A DNA stretch of 64,000 nucleotides, from the NCBI GenBank assembly GCA_940671915.1, contig CALNVZ010000174.1, positions 1,584,415 to 1,648,414 on the forward strand. The letters run 5' to 3'. The translations under genes were made by a program, and so were the position numbers. Below, piece after piece: positions 48,608-60,800 of this stretch (positions are counted from its first letter, which is position 1; each line of letters opens with the position of its first letter). Below the pieces are notes generated by a model, which was given only the letters and a program-made list of their open reading frames with translations, searched no databases and was not told the DNA's origin. The stretch comes from Paracentrotus lividus. Its lineage: Eukaryota > Echinodermata > Echinoidea > Camarodonta > Echinidae.

Positions 48608-51600
48608 AATATATCTTATGTTTACCATTAAGTAAATCAATAATCTTTAGCAACAATTTCTTATACGAAGTGTATTCCACCATGAAAAGCAGTTTTCTTT
48701 AACACGATACTATGAAAAAAAAAATCATTTCAAATATTCAAATACATTTTGCAAGCAAAAGGAAGAAAAATACCACAACTCAGTTTTACGCATATTACTC
48801 ATATTCAAGTACCGCCACACAGTTTGATGTTGATCGATAAGGCTGATGACCAACGTCTTCTGAATAAGGGAACACTTAAAGTGTCAGAGGAAGAAAGCAA
48901 GTCTCTAGTTTGTCAGACTGGTAACGCGGTTAAACCTGCCGTGGATTTGATATGGATGATACCATTTGGAATCAATATCAGTCATGATTATTACGAAGTA
49001 ATCCAAGATGAACTCGACCATCGGTTAGTTGTATCTATGAGGACCTTGCAATTTGTCCCAATATACACGAAAAGTGAATCAATTAAACTGATTGTATGCA
49101 AGCTGTCTCCAAATGTAACATCTGATGTAAATGTAGAGGCTTCTATATACATTACAAATAAAGGTAAGGCAAATTATCTATTGGTATTTTTTTTTTTTTT
49201 TTTTTTTATTTTAAACTGCAGATCTTGATAAAGCTTGTTGTTAGTCTGAGAGGTTCCATATTCCTACCTTGATATGCGTGATTTTCGTCATTTAAAAAAT
49301 TTGAAAGGACCAATATTAATGTCGATTGAGTAGCGCTTCACCAAAGATGCTTTCAACAAACATTTAAAAATGCAAATACAAATACAAACTCTTATTTCAA
49401 ATTTAATTCAATTGATGAGCAATTAATTCAACAATTAACTCAGATTTCGCATATTTACATCAGTTAATCAATCGATAAAGTTTTATTTCAATGGAATCAT
49501 ATGAAATTATCATTCACAGACCATAGCACGATAGGCTACGAAGATAAACGTGAGACTACTACGCAAGACGTGACAACAGGTATTAAATAGTTTTACCAGG
49601 GAGGTAAAAAGGGGAAACATGCATTGTTTTTACCGTCCGACCTTGATTTAAATTGTCGGTAATTTTCTTATAAAGCACGGTATATTTGTACGTTTGTATA
49701 GTCTTTCTTTTTCTTCTTTTTTTTTAACTTACAATATACATTAAATCGGTTTATTACCACATGGCCTTACAGTGGTTGGTACAGTTCTCTCCTTGTCTAA
49801 TAGTTATCATGCTAATATCATAATGGGCTAAACCCATTTGGTCTATTAACAATTTGGTTTAATTTCCTATTGGTGTAATACATTCTTGGTCTAATCATCA
49901 CTTGGTCTAATTGACCACTTGATCTAATAGCCAATTGATCTAATCACCTTTTTCCATTTTTCGTCTAATTCCCAAATGAATAATTGGTGTATTACCAGTT
50001 TATTACGGGAATTAAAGTGGTGAGAGACCAAGGGGGTATTAGACGAAATGGGAATATTACGAATGGGTAAATAGGCGCAGTGACACTTAGACCAAAATGT
50101 AATCAAACAAATCGGTGTAGCGCAATGGAATTAAACAATAAAAATGTGGAATGTGAGCAAATTCGAAGTAGTCAAAGAAGCTTTAGTAGCAATTTCTATT
50201 AAATCATTTGTGCATGCACAAAATCATGTTCATCCGAATTAGCGAGTTCAGTCACGACCCAGGAGCTCATAAAATCCGAGAAAAGGATCGGAGGCCTCGA
50301 ATATGTGATATGGGATTAGATATACAATCAATCATACGATCGATTGTAACTTACTGTAACTGTAATTGTAATTTAATACAGATTTTACTATAGATTTACA
50401 ATTGATATCAATCGTAATATCGATCGTATCTTCTATGTTGCAGGGCATATGTATGATTCTACCCGGATTGTTTTATTGTTATTATTATTATCATGACTAT
50501 CGATATTATCACAATGCTTCATTAGTTATGTTATTCTTTTACCACTCCCTGTGTATTCTTTATTGTACATCGGGTTTATTTCTTGTTTTTACAGAGTCAA
50601 TCACAATAAATGGAACAAAAACATTTACTGACGGATCAGTGAATCAGCTTTCATGCGAAACAAAAGGTATAATTATGACCGTTTGTATTGCCAATCCTTA
50701 TTTTTTAGCAACGATGTGTAAATAAAACGTAATAATCTATAAGAGGTTATTTTCGCGGTGGGTTAATTTTCGCGAATTTCGCAAGGGTCTTCGCCAAACA
50801 TGCCAAAGGTACTTACATGCTATTCATAGTGTTAAAAACATGTCGAAAATATCTGTACGCGAGAATATTGGCTCATACAATCTGTGCCCTGTAACATACA
50901 GACTTATGATTGATAAAAAATTTACGATTGATTTTATCTCGGTAGCCTCACTTGGAAACCAGGTACATTCATGGATTAGGATTGTGATATGATTAAGATT
51001 AGGGTTAGGGCTAGGGTTAGGATTAAGATCATCATCGATCGTACATTACAAAATAGCATGTACGTTTTCTGATGATGTCTAATAAATTTCGATTCATTTT
51101 TATCCATCGAAATTCTTTATGTTACAGGGCACAGGATTGTTAGCAGGGTATTGACAATATTGCACTGTTCGTAAGCATTTATCATGGCGTAACACATGCA
51201 ACATAATACCTCTTCTGTATGTTAACCATTCGTATACACAAAATATGTGGTAGACTTGATTACAAGTCATAATGATTCAATTATAAGCAATCACGAACAT
51301 AACAGTTTTAACTTTGCCTTTAGCGATAACTCGAACTGCAAATTAAAGTATTGTTGTACTGGTATATGGATCTTAATGATAATTTGTTTATTTTCTTGGC
51401 ATAAATACGAGACAAACTATTGATTGGAGGAGGAACAATATTAGCATTGCTGATATTTTTACTGGCCTGTACAAGTGGTGTATATTGCATGAGAAAGAAG
51501 AAAGGTAAGCTCCTTTGTTGTCACCATGAACATTGGGCAATGTTGGGGATCAACGTTTTATAAGGCTTGGTATTTGCTCTTTTTTTGTTGGCCCCTCTTT

Positions 51601-53772
51601 CTCATAAATATGCTTTTGTATGTTTATTCATGTTTTTATTGAGAATGTAAATAAAACTGAATTTAATTGAATTTAATTAATTAATGAGCTATACATTAAC
51701 CTATTAGATGTAAAGTCCGCAATGTTTAAACGCTCTCTTTACCAACTTTTACCTCGAATCTACGATGGCAAGCTGTTGGGCACTGTAAGAGCAACCTACA
51801 AAAGAAAAATAAATTATTGAAAAATAAGTTTACTTTTCAAAATTGACCATAGGCCTATCTGGCATTTTAGGGCCAAAATTACTGTCTCATTTAATTTTTT
51901 CCAATTTCGAGTCTGTTCATCTTTATTATTAGTAAACAGAATGCATTGATTTACCAATCAAAATCTATTATTGACGTACGATTGTTTGAAAACTGGAAAC
52001 CCCAGAAGCTGCGTGATTTTTTTTTTTTTTTTTTGGTGGCCATTAACCAAAATGAAGCCAAATGTGCCAAATCTGTCAAAAATGTCCTCTCCGAATTCGG
52101 TATTTTTACTCATAGATAGACATTACTTGATTGACAATATTTTTTTCTGTAAGAACACTTTTATTTATGCAACAAACTTAGAATGTTAAATTCGCCTACA
52201 TCCACTTATTTTTCAGAGAGTTCACGTTGCAATGTTGTCAAGTCTTTGACAAATGAAGCAATTGACTAACATGTAATAAAGATTTTGAAAAAAAGTGGGT
52301 GACCTCATGCCTCACAATTTAAATGCAATATCATTTCATCTAATTAAACATATTGTTTTGTAGGGCCTCCATGAAAAACAATGTTTTGATCATTGGTGGA
52401 GCTACCCTACTGAAATAAGACAAATAAATAAATAAAACAAATAGTTATAGGGTACCCTGATTGTAAAACAACATATTTTTTCATTTATGTATTATTGGAA
52501 TCTGTTTATATTGCCAACGTGAGTGATTCGCTGTTTTTGTTTTTGTTTTGTTTTGTTTTGTTTACGATTTTTTATATAATAAGGTATAGTAACAGCCCCC
52601 CACCCCCCCCCCCTCAAAAAAAAAGGGGGGCGCAAGTAACATTTACACTCAGTGAAAGTCTTCCCAAAAAAGGAGTGCGAACCTGTTTCACCCCTGCGGC
52701 GTCCCCCCCCCCCATGATCCTCCGTTGCAGGCTAATAAAAAATGACTGTATATTTTATATATTTTGTATATTATATATATGACTGTATATTTTGTTGACG
52801 CTTATTTCAATATGAATGATTCATCATTTCAGACTATTCCTATTTCATATTCTAATTTTGTCTTTGGTTGATGATTTTTTTTTTTTCGGGATGTGGTATC
52901 AACCCCAATTAAGGTTGTACATCAGGGCCCATATTCATTAAACCTTTATAGGCCTAGTTATCACCTTACTATGAACAGGTCCCCATGTAAAGAGTTGACA
53001 ACTAGCTTTAGTAAGGTTTTACGAATATGGGCCCTAAAAACTAGAAAGGGAACTCCTAACATACCCTGAAATTTTGATATCAAAATCTGTTGAGTCGAAG
53101 TTTAAATCGAATATGAAATAAATTTGGATTATATTTTTTTTTTTTTTTTACAAATGAAATGTGTTTCGCTATTCCATTCCGCAGCACCACCGCCCGCCGC
53201 TCCAGCAGTCGTAACTCGGAGAACTCGAAAAGAGGCTACTACTAACCCCAGCGATGTTACGGCATGTACGGTATGTTTATTAAATATCTAGATATCAAAT
53301 GAAATGTTTGATTCCAAATGTTTTTTTCTAATTGAATTTGGAAAAATAACCAAAATATATAATATGTATGAAATAGTTTATATGGACAAAACATTGACTG
53401 AAAAACTGCCTGAGGAATTCGCATTCATCCACTCATGAGTTTGGGTTTTCTTTCCTGATTTAGTCACTCGACATCAACGATGGTGGAGCCGCCAGGAGAA
53501 TCGATCTCGCATGTTCCCGATCGGCAGATGCCCCTCATACCTACATGGCGATGAAGCCTATAGAAAAAGACGAATCTTCATTAACAGCCATACAGAAGGA
53601 TGTTCCAATGTATGTCAGTCCCACGCCCTTTCGAAAGCAACGGAAGTCTAATAGTCAAGAGCCTACGTATGTTAACGCCCAAACATCAAACGTTGGCAAA
53701 ATAAGTAAAAGTACCACACATATTTCAGCAAGTGATGTCGGTCTAGACGATGTATTTACAACGTATTTTTGA
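47652..53772 (+). CDS. Unit 2 Ig-domain transmembrane receptor with YxxM and YxN tail (5' incomplete)
   Basis: Seven exons: 47652-47963, 48810-49163, 49520-49579, 50595-50666, 51412-51504, 53185-53270 and 53464-53772. They total 1286 nt and join in one frame to a TGA stop, about 428 codons. Order: two Ig-like domains rich in N-glycosylation sequons, a Thr-rich linker, a short Ig-like stub, a transmembrane helix followed by basic residues, a Pro/Ala-rich segment, and a tail with TYMAM, MYVSP and TYVNA. YxxM is the known PI3K p85 SH2 site and YxN the known Grb2 SH2 site. The protein has no catalytic domain and would act as a surface receptor or co-receptor. The signal-peptide exon was not found; it may lie in or beyond the gap at 47377-47476. 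Exon joins rest on GT-AG sites and phase alone. The family is not recognised. Confidence 0.82.
48569..48603. repeat. Poly(T) tract
   Basis: Long T run in the intron between the two Ig exons. Confidence 0.9.
48810..49163 (+). CDS. Ig receptor unit 2: second Ig exon
   Basis: 354 nt, phase 1 to 1, acceptor ATATTCAAG and donor AAAG|GTAAGG. ESKSLVCQTG and DLIWMIP give the Cys and Trp, and SIKLIVCKLS the second Cys. Two sequons are present (NIS, NVT). The in-frame reading continues upstream of the acceptor, so the start is chosen by phase. Confidence 0.78.
49520..49579 (+). CDS. Ig receptor unit 2: Thr-rich linker exon
   Basis: 60 nt, phase 1 to 1, acceptor CATTCACAG and donor ACAG|GTATTA. It encodes DHSTIGYEDKRETTTQDVTT, a polar linker that could carry O-glycans. 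Removing it would not break the frame. Confidence 0.65.
49790..50110. repeat. TTGGTCTAAT-type repeat
   Basis: Variants of TTGGTCTAAT occur about eight times, and the inverse ATTAGAC/AGACCAA appears on the right, suggesting an inverted-repeat element in the intron. Confidence 0.55.
50595..50666 (+). CDS. Ig receptor unit 2: short Ig-like stub exon
   Basis: 72 nt, phase 1 to 1, acceptor GTTTTTACAG and donor AAAG|GTATAA. It reads ESITINGTKTFTDGSVNQLS and then CETK, which resembles the A-B strands of an Ig domain ending at the first Cys. No matching C-to-G strand exon was seen before the membrane exon. Confidence 0.62.
51412..51504 (+). CDS. Ig receptor unit 2: transmembrane exon
   Basis: 93 nt, phase 1 to 1, acceptor AAATACGAG and donor AAAG|GTAAGC. 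Reads KLLIGGGTILALLIFLLACT then SGVYCMRKKK, a hydrophobic helix followed by a basic stop-transfer signal. This fixes the type I orientation. Confidence 0.82.
51610..51690. mobile_element. LINE-like 3' end
   Basis: TTGAGAATGTAAATAAAACT followed by TGAATTTAAT repeats, the shape of a 3' tail of a non-LTR retroelement. No coding part. Confidence 0.35.
52217..52269 (+). CDS. Possible alternative last exon giving a short tail
   Basis: After TTATTTTTCAG, the phase-1 frame from the membrane exon stays open for 16 residues (SSRCNVVKSLTNEAID after the junction Glu) and ends at TAA 52267-52269. AATAAA follows at 52275-52280. Use of this exon would give a receptor without any of the tyrosine motifs. Support is an acceptor, correct phase and a close poly(A) signal; 16 open codons can occur by chance. 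Confidence 0.4.
52585..52730. repeat. C and A runs
   Basis: Low-complexity C(9+) and A(9) runs around GCAAGTAACATTTACACTC; nothing coding. Confidence 0.7.
52925..53034. mobile_element. 110-bp palindromic MITE
   Basis: GGGCCCATATTCATTAAACC and inverse GGTTTTACGAATATGGGCCC bound the element, in the intron before the Pro/Ala-rich exon. Confidence 0.7.
53185..53270 (+). CDS. Ig receptor unit 2: Pro/Ala-rich cytoplasmic exon
   Basis: 86 nt, phase 1 to 0, acceptor CATTCCGCAG and donor ACG|GTATGT. Reads APPPAAPAVVTRRTRKEATT and then NPSDVTACT. APPPAAP could bind an SH3 domain, which is inference only. Confidence 0.75.
53464..53772 (+). CDS. Ig receptor unit 2: last exon with tyrosine motifs
   Basis: 309 nt, phase 0, acceptor CCTGATTTAG, ending TGA. 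It contains HTYMAMKPI (YxxM), VPMYVSPTP and EPTYVNAQT (YxN), and ends TTYF. The unit 1 copy (2129-2437) has the same length and keeps all four tyrosines while other positions have changed, which suggests selection on the motifs. A possible poly(A) signal, TAATAAAGG, lies near 54471. Confidence 0.88.
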   Translation, partial: SLDINDGGAARRIDLACSRSADAPHTYMAMKPIEKDESSLTAIQKDVPMYVSPTPFRKQRKSNSQEPTYVNAQTSNVGKISKSTTHISASDVGLDDVFTTYF

Positions 53773-53959
53773 AATACTGTCATCATGGTCATAATGCAGC
53801 TTTATCAGTGTTAAAACGTTAATCTCCAACATCAATATGCACATTCATGTTTCTTTAATGAAATATTTTTAAAAAAGGCTTACTCTGAAAGTATTTTATC
53901 AAAATTATTGTAATTATGTAAATACATAACTTTAATTTTTATACCGTTAAGATTTTTTA

Positions 53960-54248
53960 TAAATGTTGGCTTTTCAAATTAATTACCAAATTGTTAGACA
54001 TGATTTGTTTGCAACTTCCAATACCCATTACAATCAGTGTAAAATTAATATTTGGAAATCAATATAGTCTTCAATGTGGATATACCGTGACAAAAAGATT
54101 TCTTAAGGAAGTTAAATTACATGTATCTCTTTACTGCAAGATATTCCCATTTGAGATGAAAGCTTATATACAACAAAGAAAATGCGCATTTTATATATCT
54201 AACACGTATGTGTATATAAACAAATTTATTGAAAAATCACTTAAATAA
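53960..54248. other. Conserved convergent 3' block, unit 2 copy
   Basis: Paralogue of 3605-3898. It could be 3' UTR of the + gene, since a TAATAAAGG poly(A) signal follows near 54471. Confidence 0.5.
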
Positions 54249-55376
54249 TGTTCAGCACATAACAATCACTTAAATAATTTATTTTCCGTTTATAATCATA
54301 ATATAAACATTTAATATGAACAAACATATCCAATAATAATACAGTCAAATATATATAGGATATATCTAGGTAAATTAAACATTCTGTGTATTGCAATAAG
54401 TACACATTCAATATACAGGACAAATGAAGAGTTTTTATTGTAAAGCATGTCTTTAATTTAATTTTCATGTAATAAAGGCATTTCTTACAGAGTATTCGAA
54501 AGTAAACAACTTTCACATGAAGCCAATTTTTTAAATCTTTGATGACATTGTAGTATATGTTTTGTGTTCCAAAACAGAACAGCGATTTTCATAATGTACA
54601 TGTATATTTTTTTCCGGCAAGATCTGAACGTGGCAAAATAGCTTTTCCTATTTTGCGATTGAATTCTTCAAATATTACGTTAAATGTCCCTTAACTGAAG
54701 ATGTGAAATCTGGGAGTAATTATTTGTTTCATCGTTTCTAAAATAAATATCCATGACATTCAAAATGTCGTTTATATGCATAAAATATTTCTAATTTAGA
54801 TTCATGTAATGTGATTAAAGATGATTTGATCATCCCGTTTGGCTCTCCATATTCATGTCGAAATGGCCCAGCTGTAACAAGGTATATATATATCAGGGCA
54901 TGCATAGTACATTCAATTCAATACTTATTTTCCAAATATATAATTTAGTTTACAAACTTATACAAAACATATTATGATACATAAAAAATAATTGAATAAT
55001 TGAAAAAAAAATGATGTCGCTTTAAAAAAACTATATTTGCACCGCTTATGTCTGCGTTGCGTTACTTTTTTTCAATATTTTTTTCAGATTGAGTTAATTT
55101 TTTTCAATCACAACTCCAAAACTAACCCTAACCCAGTCATTTTCTTTCTTATATGCTTAACCCGCAAAAAATCCCATGTGTGTCGCAAAAAAAAATAAGC
55201 GTCCGGTTTATAGTACTGGTATATTTACTGGTTATGTATTCGAATTTCTTCTTTCTTTTTTTTTTTTCTTTTTTTCCCCCCTTTTCTTTCTTTTTTTTTT
55301 TTTTGTAGTTGTTGTTGCAAATAAGAGTCTCAAAAAGTGTAGTATTAGTATCGTTGCCACAAGCCATATTCAGCCC

Positions 55377-55442
55377 TTATTCCAGATCAGGTATGTCGGT
55401 GTAGATATCTTCATCACTCATTCTATTAAGCGAGAGGTAGTC
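55377..55442 (-). CDS. Pseudokinase unit 2: last exon, ITAM-spaced tail
   Basis: 66 nt, acceptor TTTGATATAG, phase 0, ending in TAA at 55377-55379. It reads DYLSLNRMSDEDIYTDIPDL plus Glu and stop. YLSL and YTDI are eight residues apart, fitting YxxL/I-x6-12-YxxL/I. The protein sequence is identical in unit 1. Confidence 0.87.
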   Translation of the reverse strand, partial: DYLSLNRMSDEDIYTDIPDLE

Positions 55443-57795
55443 CTATATCAAAGAAAAAACGAAGTAAAATACTTGAATATAGACCAAGTGTTATAATTAG
55501 GTTATTTATGAAAGTAAATTACATACATTCATTGACAAATGACCATGCGTAAGCAGTCTGTAGATCATTGATACAGAATATCGCGATTGGTAACATATTA
55601 AAATAAAATCAATTTAACAGAACAATTATATAAACACCTCTAACTTTTGGGAATGTAGTACAACTATTGGTCCATACTTGAGGATGTACATGTGTACTTG
55701 TGACGAATTAAATGAAAAAAGAAATATAATTTTCTTAGCAGATTTTTACAATTATAAAATATGTTCAACCCTTTGTTAATCATGTTAATACATGTTCAAG
55801 GAAGTGAAAATTCAGAGAGCAAAGCAAGTGTTGGAAGATGCCGAGAACAAAATGATTACAAATAATACACGTATTTTTTTTGTTTGCATGAACATGATTT
55901 CGGAAATTTACAATTTATAAATTTACAAATTAAAAAGTATATAGAAAAGAGGGCTAAAAAAAAGAAAAGTGAGGGCTAGAGTAAGCCGACATACATTTAC
56001 ATTTACATTTTACTTACATTTGAACCTTCGAGAATCCAACCGATTTTGTTCTGTATATCACTAAATTTGCTGCGGTGCCTTATTTCTGACTTCCAACAGT
56101 CTGTGATGATGTTGTATCTGACAATTTGAAAACATTAGTTTTAATAATGTTATTTCATCAGGGGTATATTTGACAACCATTATGAATTACCAAGTGTATT
56201 TTTGCATATAATGGTTGTAGACGCGAGTGAATCATCGCATCTGTCTAGTGACACATGTAAAAGGAAATAAAAATAAAATTATATATATAATATTATATAT
56301 ATATACTATACTATATATATATATTAATACAAAGATATCTGTACTTTTACATCAAAGTGATTCCACAAGAGTCGCCATAAAAATTTTTTTTTTTTAAACA
56401 GATTTCGGTTAATTTCCTCCATGATTTAATGGGAGAGAAGAGGAAATCAGAGTTTTTTAGCGTAGCTAATAGAATAGATCATCCATCCTCTTATTATTGT
56501 CTCAATTAATATACATGTATTTAATTTTGTTTATTCGATTTGTATATTGATTTTCATGTATGTATTTTCATTTGCTATTTTTTTTATATGGAGAATAAAA
56601 CCAAACCAAACCAAACCAAGCTTAAATATGTAGTTAAAACAGAACAAATGTGTTAGTCCTGATGTAGTTTTTTTTACCTTTCACGACAATATTTGCAGGA
56701 AAAGAAATAAACCACAATTTCTTTAATTTTACAAATAACATATGGCAACTGTCCTGACAGCGTTTTGTTGTAAAAATGCAAATATTTTTAGAGTGTAGAA
56801 ATGTATATTTTTATGTATTTTAGCATTTTTCGATAGAAGTTGTGCCATACTGCTATACAATCTTAGTAGTTACAGCATTATGGCCATTTAAAAACAATAT
56901 CTGTCAACATAATATTATAGTCTCTGATTGTTAGCAATAAAGCAAACTCTTAATGGTTATACATTTTATTTAAAACTCTCGTCTATTTAATCATTACATG
57001 ACATGTTTCACTTTCCTTGTCAAAGTGGTTGAAGGCCTGAAAACTATGTGAAACTGGAACTGAACGGTTTTGAAAAGGACAGTTGAGTGTTCGAGTAGTC
57101 ATTTGTCAAGGAAGGACATTACTTGTGTTCAAACAACATGTAGGCCTATAAGTAAGGTACATGAGATAAATGAGTGCTATAGGTTTGAGCTGCAAGTTAC
57201 ATTTATATAAATTATGTTTTGTAAATTGGAGAATAAGACATCAACATAAAATACCAACGTAACACACATGACATGACCACGGTTCAAGACAAAAATGAAA
57301 ATTGGTAATTGGTCATTTCAATGAACATTTATTAGTAAACTATATCCTGCTACTTTACGATAGCAATGATTAATAGAATCTTACACAACAACAACAACAA
57401 CAGTATTACAATATGAAAAGAAATTAAACCTCCCTCTATTTCTTTCGTAAAATATTTTTGTTTCAATTTAATGCTCCACAATGAATAGTAAACTAATATG
57501 AGATGGAAGATCTACTTACAAATCCTCTCCACAATGACGTGGCCTCCTCATTTTGTATCCATTGGTGATTCTCTCTTTCAGTTCATCGTCGCTTACCCCT
57601 GGATAGGGTTGAGCACCTGTAGGACCACACCAAAACAAATTTATGAAAGAAGGGTTATGTTTAAACCAGTGACTATCAATACAAGTTATTGTTTTCTTTT
57701 AGTTAACAAATTAATTCATTATATCATTTATGACAAGGGTGTTTGTCACATAGATCGATGTAGTAGCTTCAAATGCAGCAATATCCCCCACACGT

Positions 57796-57829
<34 letters not shown>

Positions 57830-60800
57830 CACCACAAGACATGAAACGACTCAATTCAGACAAGTAGCGATAATATTTAAAGCCCAGTAGGTTCTTTAAT
57901 GAAGAAAATTTCTCTTCGCTGAATAGGGAAAAAAGGGGGAGAGTATGATGAGATGGTGGTTGTGAGCATGGTGAGTGAGGTTATGAGTAGGGAGGAGGAG
58001 AAGAGAATTGCGGAGAGGGAAAATAAAGAAGGAAGTTGCGGAGACTTGGGTGGAGAAAGACGAGCCGATCATGTTGAAGGGCGGGATCAAAGATGAGGAG
58101 ATACTGGAAAGAGGAGACTGTTAGTTGGTGGCAGTTCAGGAGGACAGAAAGGGCACAAGAGAAGAAGAAGAAGAAGACTGGTTGAGGTGAAAGAAAACAT
58201 AAAGATGGGGAAAGACAGGAACAAGGATGAGGCGGTTCGGAAATGAGGAATGATGGTTGAGGGTGATGGAGGAAAGAAAGTTATGGTGGGAGAAGAGGAT
58301 AAGTGATGGAGGATAAGGAGGGGTAAGAGGATGATAATATGGTGACAGGGGAATGGGAGAAGGAGGAGTTTAGAAAGGTGCAAGATGTGGATAACAGGTG
58401 ATGGGAAATAATAAAGACCACATGTGTTACAAATTGAGTGGTGGTGGTTGAGTATGACGAGTATAAGGAGTAGTTGTAATTGGAGTTGTGAGAAAGTGAA
58501 GACATTAATTAAGGGTAAGGAGTATTGAGGTTAATGTTTGTTGGAAAGGTGGAGGAGGAGATAAAAGAAAAAGAAACTATGACGAAGATATTTCGGAGGG
58601 TTGAATAAGATGATAAAATTGGGGTTCCGTTTGAGAGTGAGAAAGAAATGCAGGAGGGGCATGTAGGGAGGAGATGGTGGAGGAAAGTAAATAGGAAATA
58701 GTAGATAGTCTAACGGGAATGGATTCTTACCTAAGGTTACAAGCTCCCAGAGAAGGACTCCATATGACCAGACATCGCTCTCCGTTGACAATGATCCTGT
58801 CAGTATTGCTTCAGGTGAAAGCCATCGATGAATCGCCTGAAAATAAGTGACTTTATTACGTTTTTTCAATTCATTTAGATATCTTCCTTGGAGATTACCA
58901 AGATTCACACATTTTTTCATTAAAAGATCCCTTTAAAATTGCATTTCATTAAAAACAACGGCACATAACAAATAAGTTCTTTGTATTAATAAAATTATGA
59001 AATAACTACTAAAGAGACTACTAAAGAGGAAAATTTAATTTTGTACTAATAAAGAAGCCTATATATATATATATTATCAGGCCTGATCATTAGTGTCTTT
59101 GATGAAATTAGTATAATCAACCGAGTTCTTTTTTTCCTCTCTCTCTCTTTTATAACCGAAATGATAAGGAATGATTTACAATTAATTTTCCTTATTGCGT
59201 TAAACGTCTTATTTTGTATGATATTCAAAGTCAAAATGAATTACGCTGGTTGCCCTTGAACATGTTGAACAGAAACCTCTTAAAAGACATTGATCCCTTC
59301 AGCTACTATCAGGGATCTGTATATCAACAACTACTCAATCTAAAGATCTGTATCAAAAGTTGAAACGCCATCTCTCGACGGAAATTGCTGTGAACAAGAG
59401 AGAGAGAGTCCCAACAAATTGATTCGATTAACCGTTTGTGTCATTTTTAATGAGCATGTTTGAGTAAGTATTGGAGGGATATACCTTTCTTGGATGTATG
59501 ATGGAGGTCAATCCGTAGTCTGCAATCTTACATGTCTTATCATTGGATAAGAGAACGTTGCTTGCTCGAAGATTCCCGTGAACTATCTGTTTAAGAAAAA
59601 AAATGACGTATTTTTTAAAGATTAAATTGACGCATGAGCAGAAATTAATGTTAAGATTTGATTTTCCATTCACTTCCATTGACTCATCATGAAATTTAAA
59701 GTATTGCTTATGTATCTATTTATTCATTTATTTTTTAGTGCACTTGAAGGCATCCTGAAATTAATTGATTAATTAATAATGAAGGATGACTTTTCTAGTT
59801 GTTTCCCTATGGGCCGGTATCCTTGGCCCTCCCTCGCTTTGCTCTGGACCCACGACCCTCCCGGCTCCCTCCCCCAAAGAAAAAATAAAAAAACAATAGA
59901 TAGGTCTACACACAAAACCACCACACACACCACACTAACGAATGTCTAAATTATAATGGTAAGGCGTGTTTACCAATCTTTTCAAACTTACTAAAATCAT
60001 ATTTTTAATGTGGTAAAGAGTGTGTTTAATAGTTTGAGGGAATGCTGCTTTGGAAGTTTGGTAATCCTCTTTAGATGCGTCTAACAAGAATATGTAATAT
60101 ATTTTTATTTGTTTGTTTTGTTTGTTTGTTTGATTGTTTGTTTGTGTTCTAACATATTAACGAATGCATTATACACCCACGGATTTACAGTCCTTCAGAC
60201 GTTAGAATCTTGTACCTTATGAGATGACAAGAATTCCATTCCCTTGGCGATCTGCCAGGCAAACCTCAGCAGGTCTGGTTCCTTAACCCGTCTTACGATG
60301 GAGCGAACATTGGCATAGACACGGTAGGTCGACCGAGTGGTACCAGCATTTGTCTGGAGGTAGGTTAGAAGAGTGCCGTACGGAATATATTCATACACGA
60401 TGAATGCTGCCAGAAAAGATGAGACCATTATTGCTAGAGAAAGCGCCATGAGCATCCATCAGAGGCGGATAGAGGCGCCATATAAGAAGCTATATATCAT
60501 CACAATTTGGGGCGTTAACACTTCAATTGTTTAGATATAATTTATATTGGTTTAGAGTCACCTCAATATCATAATTGTCGAGGCCATATTTCTTCAATAG
60601 TAGGCTGTTTAGGATGCTGGCAGTTCTGAATCAATTCGCAAGAGGCGAAAATCAAGGATCAAGGATTAAAAATAAATAGCAGGTCGATGTCATTTTTGTT
60701 CCTTATGATGGGCGGAGGCTGACTCTATTTTTATACCACCTAGCAGACACGGATACGTTCCCACCCTTGGGATATATGAGTATTCCCAAAATATATACTT

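Noticed and set aside
51001..51035. TTAGGG-like GATTAGGGTTAGGGCTAGGG
   Set aside because: A few imperfect units within an intron; too short and degenerate to mean more than an interstitial repeat.
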